Part shown: piece after piece, positions 24,156-35,557 of the stretch
Position numbering within the stretch: the first letter of the stretch is position 1
How the letters are laid out: each line of letters opens with the position of its first letter
DNA from: Aralia elata
Taxonomy: Eukaryota; Streptophyta; Magnoliopsida; Apiales; Araliaceae
Length of the DNA stretch: 64,000 nucleotides
Direction of reading: 5' to 3'
NCBI GenBank assembly: GCA_034770075.1
Contig: CM068382.1
Location: 17,168,616 to 17,232,615 of the forward strand
Program-made: the position numbers and the translations under genes
The notes under the pieces: model-generated
Databases searched by the model: none
What the model saw: only the letters and a program-made list of their open reading frames with translations
What the model was told of the DNA's origin: nothing

Positions 24156-27100
24156 GCGAGTAAGTGATGAGATGGATATTAATAGTTGATTTAAACTAAT
24201 TGTTTAAACTAACTAAGGGAGCTAAGACTTGTATAAAAATCAAGATTAAGTAGTTAAAAATCGAATTGGAGTTCGGAATGAAATTTGGAGAAACAAATTG
24301 CAGATTTGAATCCGGGACGTTCAAATTAGTCAGAATAAACCCTAAACATATTTTGTGTCGGAGTTGACTTTTTGGTCAAAGTCAATCAGTTCACTTTTCG
24401 GTAAAAAGTCAAACATGAATTTCGGAGATGAATTTGACGAAACAAATATTTCCATGACGATGAGAACATCGATTTTAGTAGGAATCGACTGTCTTCACGA
24501 AAAAGTTGATTTTTGGATGTGAAAATGGTAAAACGGATCATTAAATGGATAAATAGGCATTAATTAGGAGTAATCAGCTAAAGTGGGACCCATTGGACAA
24601 CTGATCACTATTTCTAATTGGAGAAATCAACATCTAAGGAAATCAAGAGGAATACCAACAGATGGAAGAAAGAAAAGGAAAATCAAATTTTAAAACCTTA
24701 CAAATTCTTCAAACCTCTTCATCTTCTTCTTGATTAATTCTTCTGATGAGTGAGGAAGGTGGAGAATTGAGGACTGATGATTTGGGAAGATGAAAGGGTG
24801 GAGAAATTCTTCTATAAATGCTCACTACTTAATTATTTGCCCAATTTTGCAAATACTTCCTTTACATAAAAAATTGAGAGAGAGCTAGAAGGAGTTTCTG
24901 AGCTTAGAAGATTGCAATGAGCAAACAAGAAAGGGAGAGAAACCAAGCTTACATAACCCCATCTTCATATTCTTCATCTTCAAACCTTCAAAGCTCCTAA
25001 TAGTTCTAGAGAGAGAAAGAAGTGGGTATGAGGTAAACTTGAAGAGAGGCTATGAGAGAACTCAAAAAGGAAGAAGAGGGGTTCTAGCAAAGCTCTAACA
25101 AGTTTTCTAACATCCAAGAAGGAGAAAATCAAGCAGTAAGTTCATTAAACCTTCAAACTTCTATTTTTCTCTTAAAAGATTTATCTTGTGGAATTTGTTG
25201 TTATGGTTGTTATTTGTTGGTTGTGAATAGTTAATAATGATATTCAGAGGTTATATAAAGCATTAATAACTCAAAAATGGAAGAAGAATGAAAGAAATTC
25301 GATCCCATGTGTAAAGGAGGAAGAAAATGGACATTTTGGACCTTGGACTGTAAATGGACTGATTTAGAGGACTTAAACGGTTAAAAATTATGTCTGATAA
25401 TTTTGTTAGTTGTTAAAATGTTATAGTTCCATGGTTTATGAAGATAACCCAGTTGGAATGGAGTAAAAATCTGTTAAAATGAATTTGTAGTGAAGAGTTT
25501 AGTAAAACATGTTTAGAAATGAAGAACAGATGAATAGTGACCATTTTATCAATTTCTGGTATTAATCTGTTGCTTAAAAAATTATGACCTTCCGGAATAC
25601 TATAGTACATTGAGTTATGAAGTCATAGGCTTTCGAACGAACATATTCTGACTTCGGATGAGGGAGTTATGGTATTTGGGAGAAAATGTGTCAAATTTGT
25701 CCAAAAATACAGAAAACTTGGTTTCGGAGGACTTTCGGGCCAATTTTGTGAACTGATGATGATATTCAAAATTTTTGAATTCATGGTGGTTTTGTAGAGC
25801 ATGTTATAAGCTTTCCATAGCCTTCGAAATGGCCTAATTCTGACTTATAACGAAGGAGTTATGAATGTTTAAAGTTTGTGTGTCAAAATAGAGCATGCGG
25901 GAAAGAAAAGATCAAGTTGGGCAATAGCGAATTCGCCGGGGCGAATTCGGCAGAGAGGAACTCGCCAGGGCGAGCTCCCTGTTTTTCAGCTTGGGCGTCC
26001 TTTAGTAAAATGAGCATAACTTTCTTATACGAACTCCAAATTGGATGATTCAAGATGATCCGGAACGAGAAAGAGTAAACCTACAACTTTTATTTAATAA
26101 GTTTTTAGATTTGAGGTCGGAAGGATGGTCCAAATTGGTCATCTTTGGGACTGATGTGTATTTGGAGGTAATCGGAGGGTGTCGGGCATGTGCGTATGCT
26201 GCTCCCGACAATGTAAGATGGTCCAAATTGGTCATCTTTGGGACTGATGTGTATTTGGAGGTAATCGGAGGGTGTCGGGCATGTGCGTATGCTGCTCCCG
26301 ACAATGTAAGATGATGTTCTAAGTTTTAATACATAAATATTATGTATTTTAATAATGATTAACATTAATCAATGATGTATTAGATAAGTGTATGAGCATG
26401 CTAAACATATGTAAAGGAGACGATCGGGCGTGTGACGTATGAACGTCGAAACGCCGTGTAAAGTGTTAATAAACTTAAAAAGTGTTTTGATTCAAATGAA
26501 ATGAACATTATAAGATATGTAATATGGTTAATATAAACTAATAAGGATGGATGATTATGAGGGTCGTGATGTTCCCGAACGTCGCGATACCGATAAATGA
26601 TGTTAAAACCTAATCGCGTTTATTAAATTATAAACCGCGAACGACATGAAATGAGACTTCTAATAAATGATGTAAACCTTTATGTGGAGCCTATATGTGA
26701 CTAATTGGTATATTATTATTAATGATAATGTGTAAGATATTTGAAGAACAATTAATGTAGCTTTTAAACAGCGCTCCAGGCAAGTTTCCTAACTTCATTC
26801 GATTTATGCATTGAATGTAAGTTTCTTACTTGTACAGGTTATTATAATATACAAGTATCCTGATATTGAGTAAGTTTTTCAGAGATAATAGTATCAATTG
26901 TTGTATGATGCTATATAACTTATTCACACTTATTGTGCTATCGATGCTTGTTCCAATATTGAATTCTATTATATCTTGAATGTTGTTAAGATTATGTCTT
27001 TATCAATTGTTTCGACTGGACAGATGATGAATAGATGAAATTGAGATATTAAAAGTTTAGTAATGATAATTAGAGTTGATCCAAATGATGATGAATTAGT

Positions 27101-27752
27101 GTCGCCCCTAGTGTCACTTGACACATTATGATGTAAGTTAAAACATAGACACAGGTTGGTGTCAAAACAATAGTTAGACACAAGTTGGTGTCAACCCAAA
27201 ACAAAGGTAGATGTTTAAGATGTAAAGCACATTAGGCTGAATGTCTAAAGTACGCAAATAGAATGGTGAGATAAAGGTATGGATGTTATAAATGCTTAAA
27301 GGTAAAGGAAAATTATTATTCCTATTTATTCGAGATGCTTCACAACTATTGTTCAGTTGATGAAAAGAGATGATATTATTCATAATTTTGTTGTTTATTC
27401 AATTGCTATGACTTGCTGAGCAATTAAATACTCGCGCTTGCAAATTCTAAAACTTTTGCAGCTGAAGTAGAATATCTCGAATGACTAGATGATGTTAAGT
27501 GAAAGAGCTTCGTTAAAGATGAATATTTAATTGTTTAGGTGAACACAATGTGTTCCACTTGTATTATTCAATGATGTAATATTCATTGCAGTATGTATTA
27601 ATGTTGTTAAGGTCTTAGAACTTGGAATTAGATGAGTTATCTTGTAATAATAGAGTATTTACACTCATGTACAGATAGATGTATAGAATAAGTTGTACCG
27701 TAGATCACCGAATCCAGGGCTGAAAGTAGACCTGAATTTGAGGGGCGTCACA
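23753..27752 (+). mobile_element. 4.0-kb solo LTR, Tekay-like gypsy (TSD GATGT)
   Basis: Starts TGTGATATTCCGAATATTTG and ends TTGAGGGGCGTCACA, with GATGT on both sides (23748-23752, 27753-27757). No coding region, primer site or second LTR is inside, so it is a solo LTR left by LTR-LTR recombination. Length, ends and the gagttcgg/ggtcaaagtcaa-type motifs (24230-24540) suggest a Tekay-class chromovirus; the lineage is an inference. It contains an (AT)n tract (~24105-24153) and a 93-bp tandem repeat. The orientation is chosen by resemblance of the right end to 53400-53487. Confidence 0.88.
26124..26309. repeat. 93-bp perfect tandem repeat in the solo LTR
   Basis: Two adjacent copies starting gatggtccaaattggtcatc and ending gacaatgtaa (26124-26216, 26217-26309). 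I see no differences between them. 93 is a multiple of three, which lengthens chance ORFs on both strands here. Confidence 0.95.
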
Positions 27753-28204
27753 GATGTCTCACAATATTATGCCTTAGACGTATATGTCTACACTTACCAT
27801 TATAAGTCTAGTTCTTGGCTCTCCCAATAACAGTCTTTTAATCACAATGCAAAGACACAGATGAAACTGGTTTTGCCCACAAGGGAATGACCCTCCAAAG
27901 GTTTCTAAGCCACTCTTCTTTAAAACTTACATTCTCTAAGACAATAAGATCAGATACCATAGTGAAACGAGCTGCACAAGTCTGTTTGGAAGATTTTCAA
28001 AAAATTGCTGCACCACCCAAAGTAGAAATATAACCACTGGTAGGTTTGGTCTTATCTGAATCGGATATCCAGTTAGCATCTGTATACCTTTCAAGTACAA
28101 TAGATGTTCCTCTATAGAATAGAATAAGATCTGAAGTAATCTAAGATATCTCAAAACTCTACTCAAATTAATTAAGTGATCTTTATTAGGGTTTTGAGTG
28201 TATA

Positions 28205-28648
28205 TGTCCTAGTCAAGGGCGTTACTACAATTGTAGAAATTAGTAGCTATAATTCACTTCGGGTGAGAATGTACCACATGATAGTGCTTGGATAAAATTG
28301 TACCCCTCTTTATTCCTCTTTGATAAATATTTATAGCTAAATAATAACAAACCTTCACTAACTGCAACCGAAAACAAAGGTTCGTAATGCAAATTGAGAT
28401 AACAAACTACAAACAGAAATGCGAATAATGCGAAATAAATGGCTACTTTATTTTCTCCTACTTTTAGTTAGAATCCTTCATGCTTCATGTGGCCGTTACT
28501 CCTCCCCTTAAATTGGAATCTTAATTAGTTCTCCTATGGTTGATGCAACTGACCTCTTGCAGCTCGTACACGTGTCCCTTATGCAAGATACTTCAGATTC
28601 TTCTTTGTGGCATATTGGGTTCTCTGTGGCAGCTCCGACTACGTATCA
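28205..28648 (-). repeat. 3' LTR of the chromovirus
   Basis: 444 bp aligned end to end with 35094-35552. On the minus strand it starts TGATACGTAGTCGG and ends GACTAGGACA. The differences between the LTRs (scattered substitutions and short indels) indicate an old insertion. Confidence 0.9.
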
Positions 28649-29479
28649 TTACCCCCTCTATTAAGTGGACGTTTGTCTCTAAGGTCCAAGCTTGGGTAAT
28701 ACTGCAGCAGCTCTACTGATGCTTCCTATGTGGCATCTTCCGTAGGTAATTATCTCACTTCACCAAACTCTCCTCAATGAACTTTGCCCCACGCTTAATC
28801 CAACGTGTGTCCAAAATAGCTTCTGGTTCGACCACAATGGTACCCTCATCATTAATAGGCAGAAGTTCCAAACTAGGGTCTGCTTTGTCACCCAGCTTCC
28901 TTTTGAGCAATGAGACATGAAAGACCGAATGTAAACGTGCACCCTCAGGAAGCTTGAGCTTGTAAGCCACAACACATACTCTCTTTTCAATTGGGTATGG
29001 TTTATAAAACTTGTTGGCGAGTTTTTGATGAGCTCGCTGATAAGCAGACTGTTGGCGATAAGGTTGTAACTTGAGATACACGAGCTCGCCTTCTGCGAAT
29101 TCTATATCCCACCGTCCACGATCAGCTAACTATTTCATCCTATTCCTGGCACTCTCCAAATTCTGCTTGAGGTTCGTGAGCAGTGTATTCCTTGTCATGA
29201 GACTGCAGTCAACCTCATCAACCGACGAAGATCCGGTAGTGTACAATAGAACTGTAGGTGGTAATCGTCCATAAAGGGCCTGAAAAGGAGTCATGTCCGT
29301 ACATAGACCTGGCAAACGGGCCGGGCCAGCCCAAACGGGCCGGGCTTGAGACGGGCCGGGCTAAGAACGGGCCAGGCCAAAAAGGCCCGGGTTTTTATGG
29401 GCTGAAAACAATAGGCCCGTGGCCCGGGTTGGGCCGGGCCGGGCCAGCCCACGGGCTTTCAATTTTTTTTTTTTAAAAC

Positions 29480-29552
29480 AATGCATTTGGGAAGGTTTGA
29501 ACTCATGACCACTTACAACTAAACAAGAGTTCTTACGAACTGAGCTAGACGA
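29480..29552 (-). promoter_or_regulatory. tRNA-like Pol III A/B boxes, left hAT end
   Basis: On the minus strand CTAGCTCAGTTCG (A-box-like) is followed ~35 bases later by GAGTTCAAACC (B-box-like). The spacing resembles a tRNA gene, but no cloverleaf can be drawn. It is the inverted counterpart of 31095-31160. Confidence 0.45.
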
Positions 29553-30051
29553 ACTTTGTGACATTGTATACGTTAATAATATATATATATACACACTGTT
29601 AATTTATATTGTTATATATATATACATATAACATTAATAATATATATAATTATATATATACACGTTACTAATATATAAATATATATATATATATACATAA
29701 CAATAACGTGTATATATATATAACAATAACATATATATGTATCAAATTTTGTAAAACTTTTGGAAATCTTGAGAAATAAAAAGGTAACTTAGACATAGCA
29801 AAATAAATAATAACAAATATTGTTATATATACACGTTTAATAATATATATATATATACACGTTACTAATATATAAATATATATAACAATAACGTATATAT
29901 ATATAATATATTAATAATATATAATATTGTTATATATATAACGTTAATAATATATATAATTATAAATTTATATATATCGTTAATATATATATATTAATTA
30001 TATATATATATATGTGTGTATATATATATATAACACACGTTACTAATATAT

Positions 30052-30104
30052 ACACCTCTCATTAGTCATTACTAAATAAGAACTCATACCAACAAGGCAA
30101 TAAC

Positions 30105-30192
<88 letters not shown>

Positions 30193-30384
30193 AATATACA
30201 TACATAAATATATATATATATAATAACGTATATATAACAATAACATATATATATATATATAACAATAATATATATATATATATATAAAATAATGTTAGTA
30301 AAACTTTTGGAAATCTTGAGAAATAAAAAGATAACTTAGACAGAGAAAAATAAATAATAACAAATATTGTTATATATACACGTT

Positions 30385-30422
<38 letters not shown>

Positions 30423-30537
30423 GTTACTAATATATAAATATATATAACAATAACGTATATATATATAAAATATATTAATAATATATATTGTTATATATAT
30501 AACGTTAATAATATATATAATTATATATAACATTAAT

Positions 30538-30581
<44 letters not shown>

Positions 30582-30663
30582 ACACGTTACTAATATATAC
30601 ACCTCTCATTAGTCATTACTAAATAAGAACTCATACCAATAAGGCAATAACGTGTGTGTGTGC

Positions 30664-30694
<31 letters not shown>

Positions 30695-30712
30695 CGTATA
30701 TATAACAATAAT

Positions 30713-30768
<56 letters not shown>

Positions 30769-30890
30769 ATGTTAGTAAAACTTTTGGAAATTTTTGAGAA
30801 ATAAAAAGATAACTTAGACAGAGGAAAATAAATAATAACAAATATTGTTATATATACACGTTAATAATATATATATATATATATATAAAA
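30052..30890. repeat. Internal tandem modules with TA/CA microsatellites
   Basis: A module containing cacctctcattagtcattac, then taaggcaataacgtgtgtgtg-like sequence, then long (TA)n, then aaaacttttggaaatcttga occurs twice in tandem (from ~30052 and ~30598). Unit length varies with the (TA)n and (CA)n runs. ORFs reported here on the minus strand are Ile/Tyr or Val/Cys runs from the microsatellites, not genes. Confidence 0.8.
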
Positions 30891-31094
30891 CAATTTTTTA
30901 AAAAACTTTTGGAAATCTTGAGAAAGGAGAAGGTAACTTAGAGAGAGAAAAATAAATAATAACAAATTTTATTATATATATATATATATATAACGTTAAT
31001 AATATATATACATTAATAATATATATTGTTATATATATATATATATGTTAATAATATATATATATACATATATATGTAACATATACAGAACAAT

Positions 31095-31160
31095 AACTAT
31101 TGTAGCTCAGTTGGTATAAACACTTGTTATGAAGTTGGAGAGGTCTTGGGTTCGAGTCTT
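31095..31160 (+). promoter_or_regulatory. tRNA-like Pol III A/B boxes, right hAT end
   Basis: TAGCTCAGTTGG (31097-31108) matches the A-box pattern, and GGTTCGAGTC (31149-31158) matches the B-box. The intervening sequence does not fold as a tRNA. Together with 29480-29552 it forms a subterminal inverted pair. Confidence 0.5.
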
Positions 31161-32249
31161 CTTGGAAGCATTGGCATTGAATTTTTGCAAATAATATGTG
31201 GACGGGCCGGGCCACCCGCGGGCTGGGCCATCACGGGCCGGGCCAAAACCGGGCCGGGCCAAAAAGGCCCAGTTTTTCCTGGGCTGAAATTCTTGAGCCC
31301 GTAGCCCAACTTTTACGGGCCAAGCCCGCCCGGCCCGCGGGCCTGGGCCTTAATTGCCAGGTCTATCCGTACATGAATGATAAGTTGTGTTATACCATAG
31401 CTTCGCCCAAGGAAGAAAATGGCTTCATTGTCATGGATGTTGGTGAACAAAATAGCGCAAATATTGTTCCACACAGCGGTTGACCACCTTTGACCATGCA
31501 GTCATTTGAGGATGGTATGCTGAACTTATCTTGAGCTGAGTACCGGAGAACTTAAAAAATTCCTACAAGAATTTACTAATAAATATGCGATCCCTGTCAC
31601 TCACAATAGAACGTGGCATGCGATATAGCACCTTTGGTGTGAATGGATGTGATAAGGCCAATAAATGGGCAGATTTGCTCAGGCGGTCCACTACCACGAA
31701 AATGGTATCTCAACCATGCGACGAAGGAAGATCTTCGATAAAATCCATAGTAACATTATCCCATAACTAGCAAGGAATAGGAAGAGGTTGAAGGAGCCCG
31801 GCCGGGGATAAATTATTATCTTTATTTTTTTGGCATGTCACGTATGCGTGGACATAATCTTTAACTGATCGGTGCATTGAGGGCCAGTAAAATTATTGAG
31901 ATAAACGCTTGAATGTCCCCAATATACCAAAATGGCCCCCCATCTTCGTATCATGGAATTCCTGGAGTAGTTGGTCTACCATAACTCGTGTCTTGAAGAA
32001 GACTAGCTCATCTCTCCACGTATAAGGCTTTCCCGGATTAGATTGAGCGTGCTGAGCAATTCGGTCCATATACAAATGTCCTTTGGAGGCCTTTTTGATA
32101 TCGTCCCATAAACTCAAATGTGGTACAGATAATGCATTAAGAATAGGACTTCCAGGCACCTGAGATAATGCATCAGCAACTGAGTTCTCACGTCCCGACC
32201 GATATATAATTTCATAGTTATAGCCGAGTAGCTTAGCCACCCATTGTTG

Positions 32250-33516
32250 CTATTCTAGTGTCCCTATTCTTTGCTCCAATAAATACTTAAGGCTGCGTTG
32301 GTCCGTTTGGATGAAGAACTTCTTGCCCAATAAGTTTGGTCGCCAAGTATGTACCGCTTGTAGGATGACGAGCATCTCTTTGGCATATGTTAACCATGAA
32401 AGCTTGCCAACTCCTAGCTCGGCTCATGAAGGCAATGGGTCTACCTTGTTGTGTCAATACTGCATCTATACCATCACTAGAAGTATCAATTTCAATTGTA
32501 AATGGCTCATTAAAATTTAGCATAGCTAAAATGGGCGTGGTTGTCATGGCTTGCTTGAGGTGTAGAAAAGCTGCCTCTACCTCTTCAGTCCATCCGAATT
32601 GCCCTTTTTCAATAGATTAGTAAGTGGTCTTGCTAGCATACCATAATTGCGCACAAATTTTTGATAGTAACCTGTAAGACCTAGAAAACCACATAAATTT
32701 GAAATAGTGCTTGGCCTTGGCCATTTTTCCATTGCCGCAATCTTGTTTTGATCAACTTTGACCCCCTGATTAGTCATAATGTGGCCAAGGTACTCGAGCT
32801 CTAGTTGCCCAAATGTACATTTACTAGTTTTTAGGACAAATTTATTTTGCCTCAAAATTTCAAAAGTCGTGGTAACATGTTTAAGATGAATGGACCAATT
32901 GGGGCTATAAATCAAAATGTCATAAAAAAACTAATATGAATTTACGAAGATAAAGACGAAAAATAGAATTCATAATAGCTTGGAAAGTAGAAGGAGCATT
33001 GCAAAGACCAAAGGCCATGACCATATATTCGTAGTGGCCATTGTGAATACGATAAGCAGTTTTGTGAGTGTATTGGGGTGTTACTCGCACTTGATGGTAC
33101 CTCGCTCTTAAATCCAATTTTGTAAAATAGGCAGCTCCATGGAGCTCATCAAACATATCATCAATTGTGGGAATAGGAAATCGATCCTTAATAGTCACGG
33201 TATTGAGAGCTCTATAGTCAGTACAAACACACCAAGTTCCATCTTTCTTTTTAACTAGCAAAACAGGTGAAGAGAAAGAACTAGTGCTTGGTTTTATAAG
33301 CCCTAATTTAAGCATGTCATGAACTTATTTTTCAATTTCAGCCTTTTGAATATAGGCATACCTGTAGGGTCTTACATTAATGGGCTCAGTACCTTCCTTA
33401 AAAGGAATGCAATGTTCAACTTCATGAGCTGGAGGTAGCTGTGTGAGCTCGCAAAAAATGTCCCCAAAGTCTTTGATGAGTTCCTGCATATCTGCTCCCA
33501 TGTTGGCCTGGTCCAC
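32250..33516 (-). pseudogene. Gypsy reverse transcriptase and RNase H
   Basis: Minus-strand reading includes SSPVLLVKKKDGTW, FTKLDLRARYHQVRV, YEYMVMAFGLCNAPSTFQ and, after a frame break at ~32917, the catalytic-box remnant DILIYS. ECGHIM-like LEYLGHIM and FLGLTGYYQKFV follow. RNase H begins near 32547 (EPFTIEIDTSSDGIDAVLTQ). The frame break falls in the catalytic YVDD/FFDD box itself, so the enzyme is dead. Confidence 0.9.
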
Positions 33517-33789
33517 CTCCTTTATGGATTGAAAATAAACTGTGAAAGTGGAGCATCCATGTCGGACTTCTTTAGTTACTGCTGTTAGCGAAGCTAATTA
33601 AATAGCTTGTCTATCAGAGCCGTGTAGTGTTTGAGCTTTATTTTTCCACCAAAATTCCATTGTCATATTCTGCCAATTACACACTATTGTGCCGAGTTGT
33701 TCAAGCCATTGTACACCAAGAATAAGATCAAGGCCTGTGAGAGGTGGTGAATAAAGGGTCAATAAAAATGGAATATCTTAGAGAATAAC

Positions 33790-35108
33790 CTAGACTTGTT
33801 CAAACCTCCTTTGACATTGCATTCGATTGCCATTCGCCACCCGTACAATGAAGGGCTCCGTAAGAATTACTGGCAATTGAAGCTCATCTGCTATCTTTGA
33901 ACTAATGAAATTGTGGGTAAACCCATTGTCAATGAACACTGTGAGAATGTGATGCCCAACTCGTGCCTTGACCCGCATAGTTCGTGGCGTGGACCAACCT
34001 GTGAGTGCATGGAGTGATGTTTCTGGCTCAGTTTTCTCCTCAACTTTATCCTTTACTATAGTGTCATCAATAACTTCCACGCACACAACTTTGGAAGGCT
34101 CAATGTAACTCTCCGATAACAACATTTGCGATCCTTGACATTTATATCCAGCAGTAAATCTTTCGTTGCAATTAAAACAGAGCCCTTGCGCGCGTCGTCT
34201 CTGCATTTCATCCCACGTTAGTCTTTTTACCAAACTTGATGAAACGGATTTTGGTGGTAGAAGAGCTAGTGGGGTGCGATTTGGTAGTGTTGAATGCGTG
34301 AACTTCCATTGCCGCATTATCTACTCATCCTTCATTCTAGCTAAACTAATAGCCTCCTTCAAGGTTTGTGGTTTGAACATCCGGATGACATTAGAAATTT
34401 CTACTTTAAGTCCGCCCATTAATGTGCCTACCAACGCCTTTTGAGTCCAACCATGAACTCGATTGCCCAACCTCTCAAACTCCTTCTGATAGTTCTGTAA
34501 GGAACCCACTTGTCGGACCCTTGATAATGTTTCATCAAAGTCCTCGCATTCTGTGGGTCCAAATAGTGCCCAAAGCGATCTTCAAATATTTTCCACGTTA
34601 TAGTTCTCCCTTCCTCTATGTAGGTTCGACGCAACCATTGCCACCATTGATTTGCTTCTCCCTCCAGATAGAATGAAGCCAATGACACCTTTTGATTGTC
34701 GGCAATCTCTTGATATTCGAAAAATTGATCCACCCGATTGAACCATTCAATTGGATAGTCCCCAAAATATCGTTGAAATTCCAACTTGGCCATCTTCGAC
34801 GAGAAGACATGTCATCCCCCCTCATTGTCAGTTCTGTTCCTCTCGCCATCCATTTCATCCCAGTGTGTGCGCGAGAACCTGTCCTGTTTGTTGTTGTGGG
34901 GGCTTGAAGACACCTTGGATGCGAGAATGACATCTGAAAGCTTGTTAATGGTTTTCTCCATGTTGTGCAATTTGTCGGTCATGGAATCCTCGATTCGCTG
35001 CATGCCATCCTGGACTCCGCCAAGCCCTCCTCCAAAAGCTCGATCCGTTCTTTGTTTGTTGTCATTGAGTAACCTTGCTTTGATACCAATTGATGAGGTC
35101 CCAGTCAA
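33790..35108 (-). pseudogene. Gypsy gag and protease
   Basis: Gag begins near 35108 (GTSSIGIKARL) and continues in a shifted frame (KLEFQRYFGDYPIEWFNRVD) with the retrotransposon-gag core EGEANQWWQWLRR. A single knuckle CFNCNERFTAGYKC (34138-34185) is the variant form seen in Reina-like chromoviruses. The protease has VFIDNGFTHNFIS where the active site is normally Asp-Ser/Thr-Gly; here the middle residue is Asn. At least two frameshifts separate the gag parts. The pol reading continues with stops to 33516. Confidence 0.88.
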
Positions 35109-35552
35109 GAGCGTTACTACAATCGTAGAAATTAGTAGCTATAATTCTCTTCAGGTGAAAATATACCACAGGATAATGTTTGGATAAAATTGTACCCCTC
35201 TTTATTCCTCTTTGATAAATATTTATAGCTAAATTAAATAATAACAAACCTTCAGCAACTGCAGCCGAAACCAAAGGTTCGTAAATCGTAATGCATATTG
35301 AGATAACAAACTACAAACAGAAATGCGAATAATGCGAAATAAATGGCTGTTTTATTTTCTCCTACTCCTACTTAGATTTCTTCATGCTTCATGTGGCCGT
35401 TACTCCTCCCCTTAAATTGGAATCTTGACTAGTTCTCCCATGGTTGATGCAGCTGACCTCTTGCAGCTCGTACACGTGTTCCTTATGCAAAATACTTTAG
35501 ATTCTTCTTTGTGGCACGTTGGGTTCTTTGTGGCAGCTCCGGCTGCATATCA
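35094..35552 (-). repeat. 5' LTR of the chromovirus
   Basis: 459 bp, starting TGATATGCAGCCGG on the minus strand and ending ...GACCTCA next to the primer site. The partner LTR is at 28205. Confidence 0.9.
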
Positions 35553-35557
35553 GTATA

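Larger units (their letters stand above)
23600..28199 (-). pseudogene. Copia RNase H, split by a solo LTR
   Basis: Minus-strand reading from 28170 leftwards gives YTDANW, SGYIFTLGGAA, KSSKQTC and HIRLRHNIVR. Across the insertion it continues SLNFVRSELNLAYLLTKPLS, the usual C-terminus of copia pol. Several stops and substitutions are present (stop after GGAAIF, Asp to Tyr near the end). The 4-kb LTR at 23753-27752 separates the two parts exactly at its GATGT duplication. Confidence 0.85.
29304..31365. mobile_element. Non-autonomous hAT element (TSD TCCGTACA)
   Basis: 2,062 bp with perfect terminal repeats TAGACCTGGCAA and the 8-bp duplication TCCGTACA (29296-29303, 31366-31373). The subterminal ~170 bp are GC-rich arrays of 'cgggccgggcc'. 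The interior is (TA)n/(CA)n microsatellite plus about four copies of a module containing aaaacttttggaaat (29752, 30299, 30777, 30902). No transposase is present. It lies in the integrase of the chromovirus, so it is younger than that insertion. Pol III-like A/B boxes lie near both ends. Confidence 0.93.
28655..32240 (-). pseudogene. Gypsy integrase and chromodomain, split by hAT
   Basis: Minus-strand order: an HHCC-type region (32240-31893), the integrase core (about 31890-31380), the hAT element, then the core end DMTPFQALYGRLPP (29315-29250). The C-terminal domain follows (LKLPEGARLHSVFHVSLLKR), then LDTRWIKRGAKFIEESLVK, which is the start of a chromodomain. Its remainder is frame-broken but recognisable to ~28655. 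Chromodomains steer chromoviral integration to particular chromatin. Stops occur after FKRLSQ, in the core, after RNRMK and after EESLVK. Confidence 0.88.
28205..35552 (-). mobile_element. Complete Reina-like Ty3/gypsy chromovirus (TSD GTATA)
   Basis: 7,348 bp on the minus strand, flanked by GTATA (28200-28204, 35553-35557). LTRs are 35094-35552 (5') and 28205-28648 (3'). The primer site TGGTATCAAAGCAAGG (complement of 35073-35088) fits an initiator-Met-tRNA type. The polypurine tract agagggggtaa precedes the 3' LTR. Gag, protease, RT, RNase H, integrase and a chromodomain remnant occur in gypsy order. Without the hAT insertion the element is ~5.3 kb, the usual size for the Reina clade. All coding parts carry stops or frameshifts. 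Confidence 0.92.

Noticed and set aside
26045..26314. ORFs with a duplicated 31-residue block on both strands
   Set aside because: Caused by the 93-bp tandem repeat in a solo LTR.
29258..29476. Pro/Gly-rich ORFs over the gggcc-rich ends (also 31127-31483)
   Set aside because: They are frames through the GC-rich hAT ends and do not continue into coding sequence.
30043..30841. Several ORFs rich in Ile/Tyr and Val/Cys
   Set aside because: They are translations of (TA)n and (CA)n runs inside the hAT element.
31097..31158. tRNA gene
   Set aside because: A- and B-box-like sequences are present, but acceptor and anticodon stems cannot be formed.
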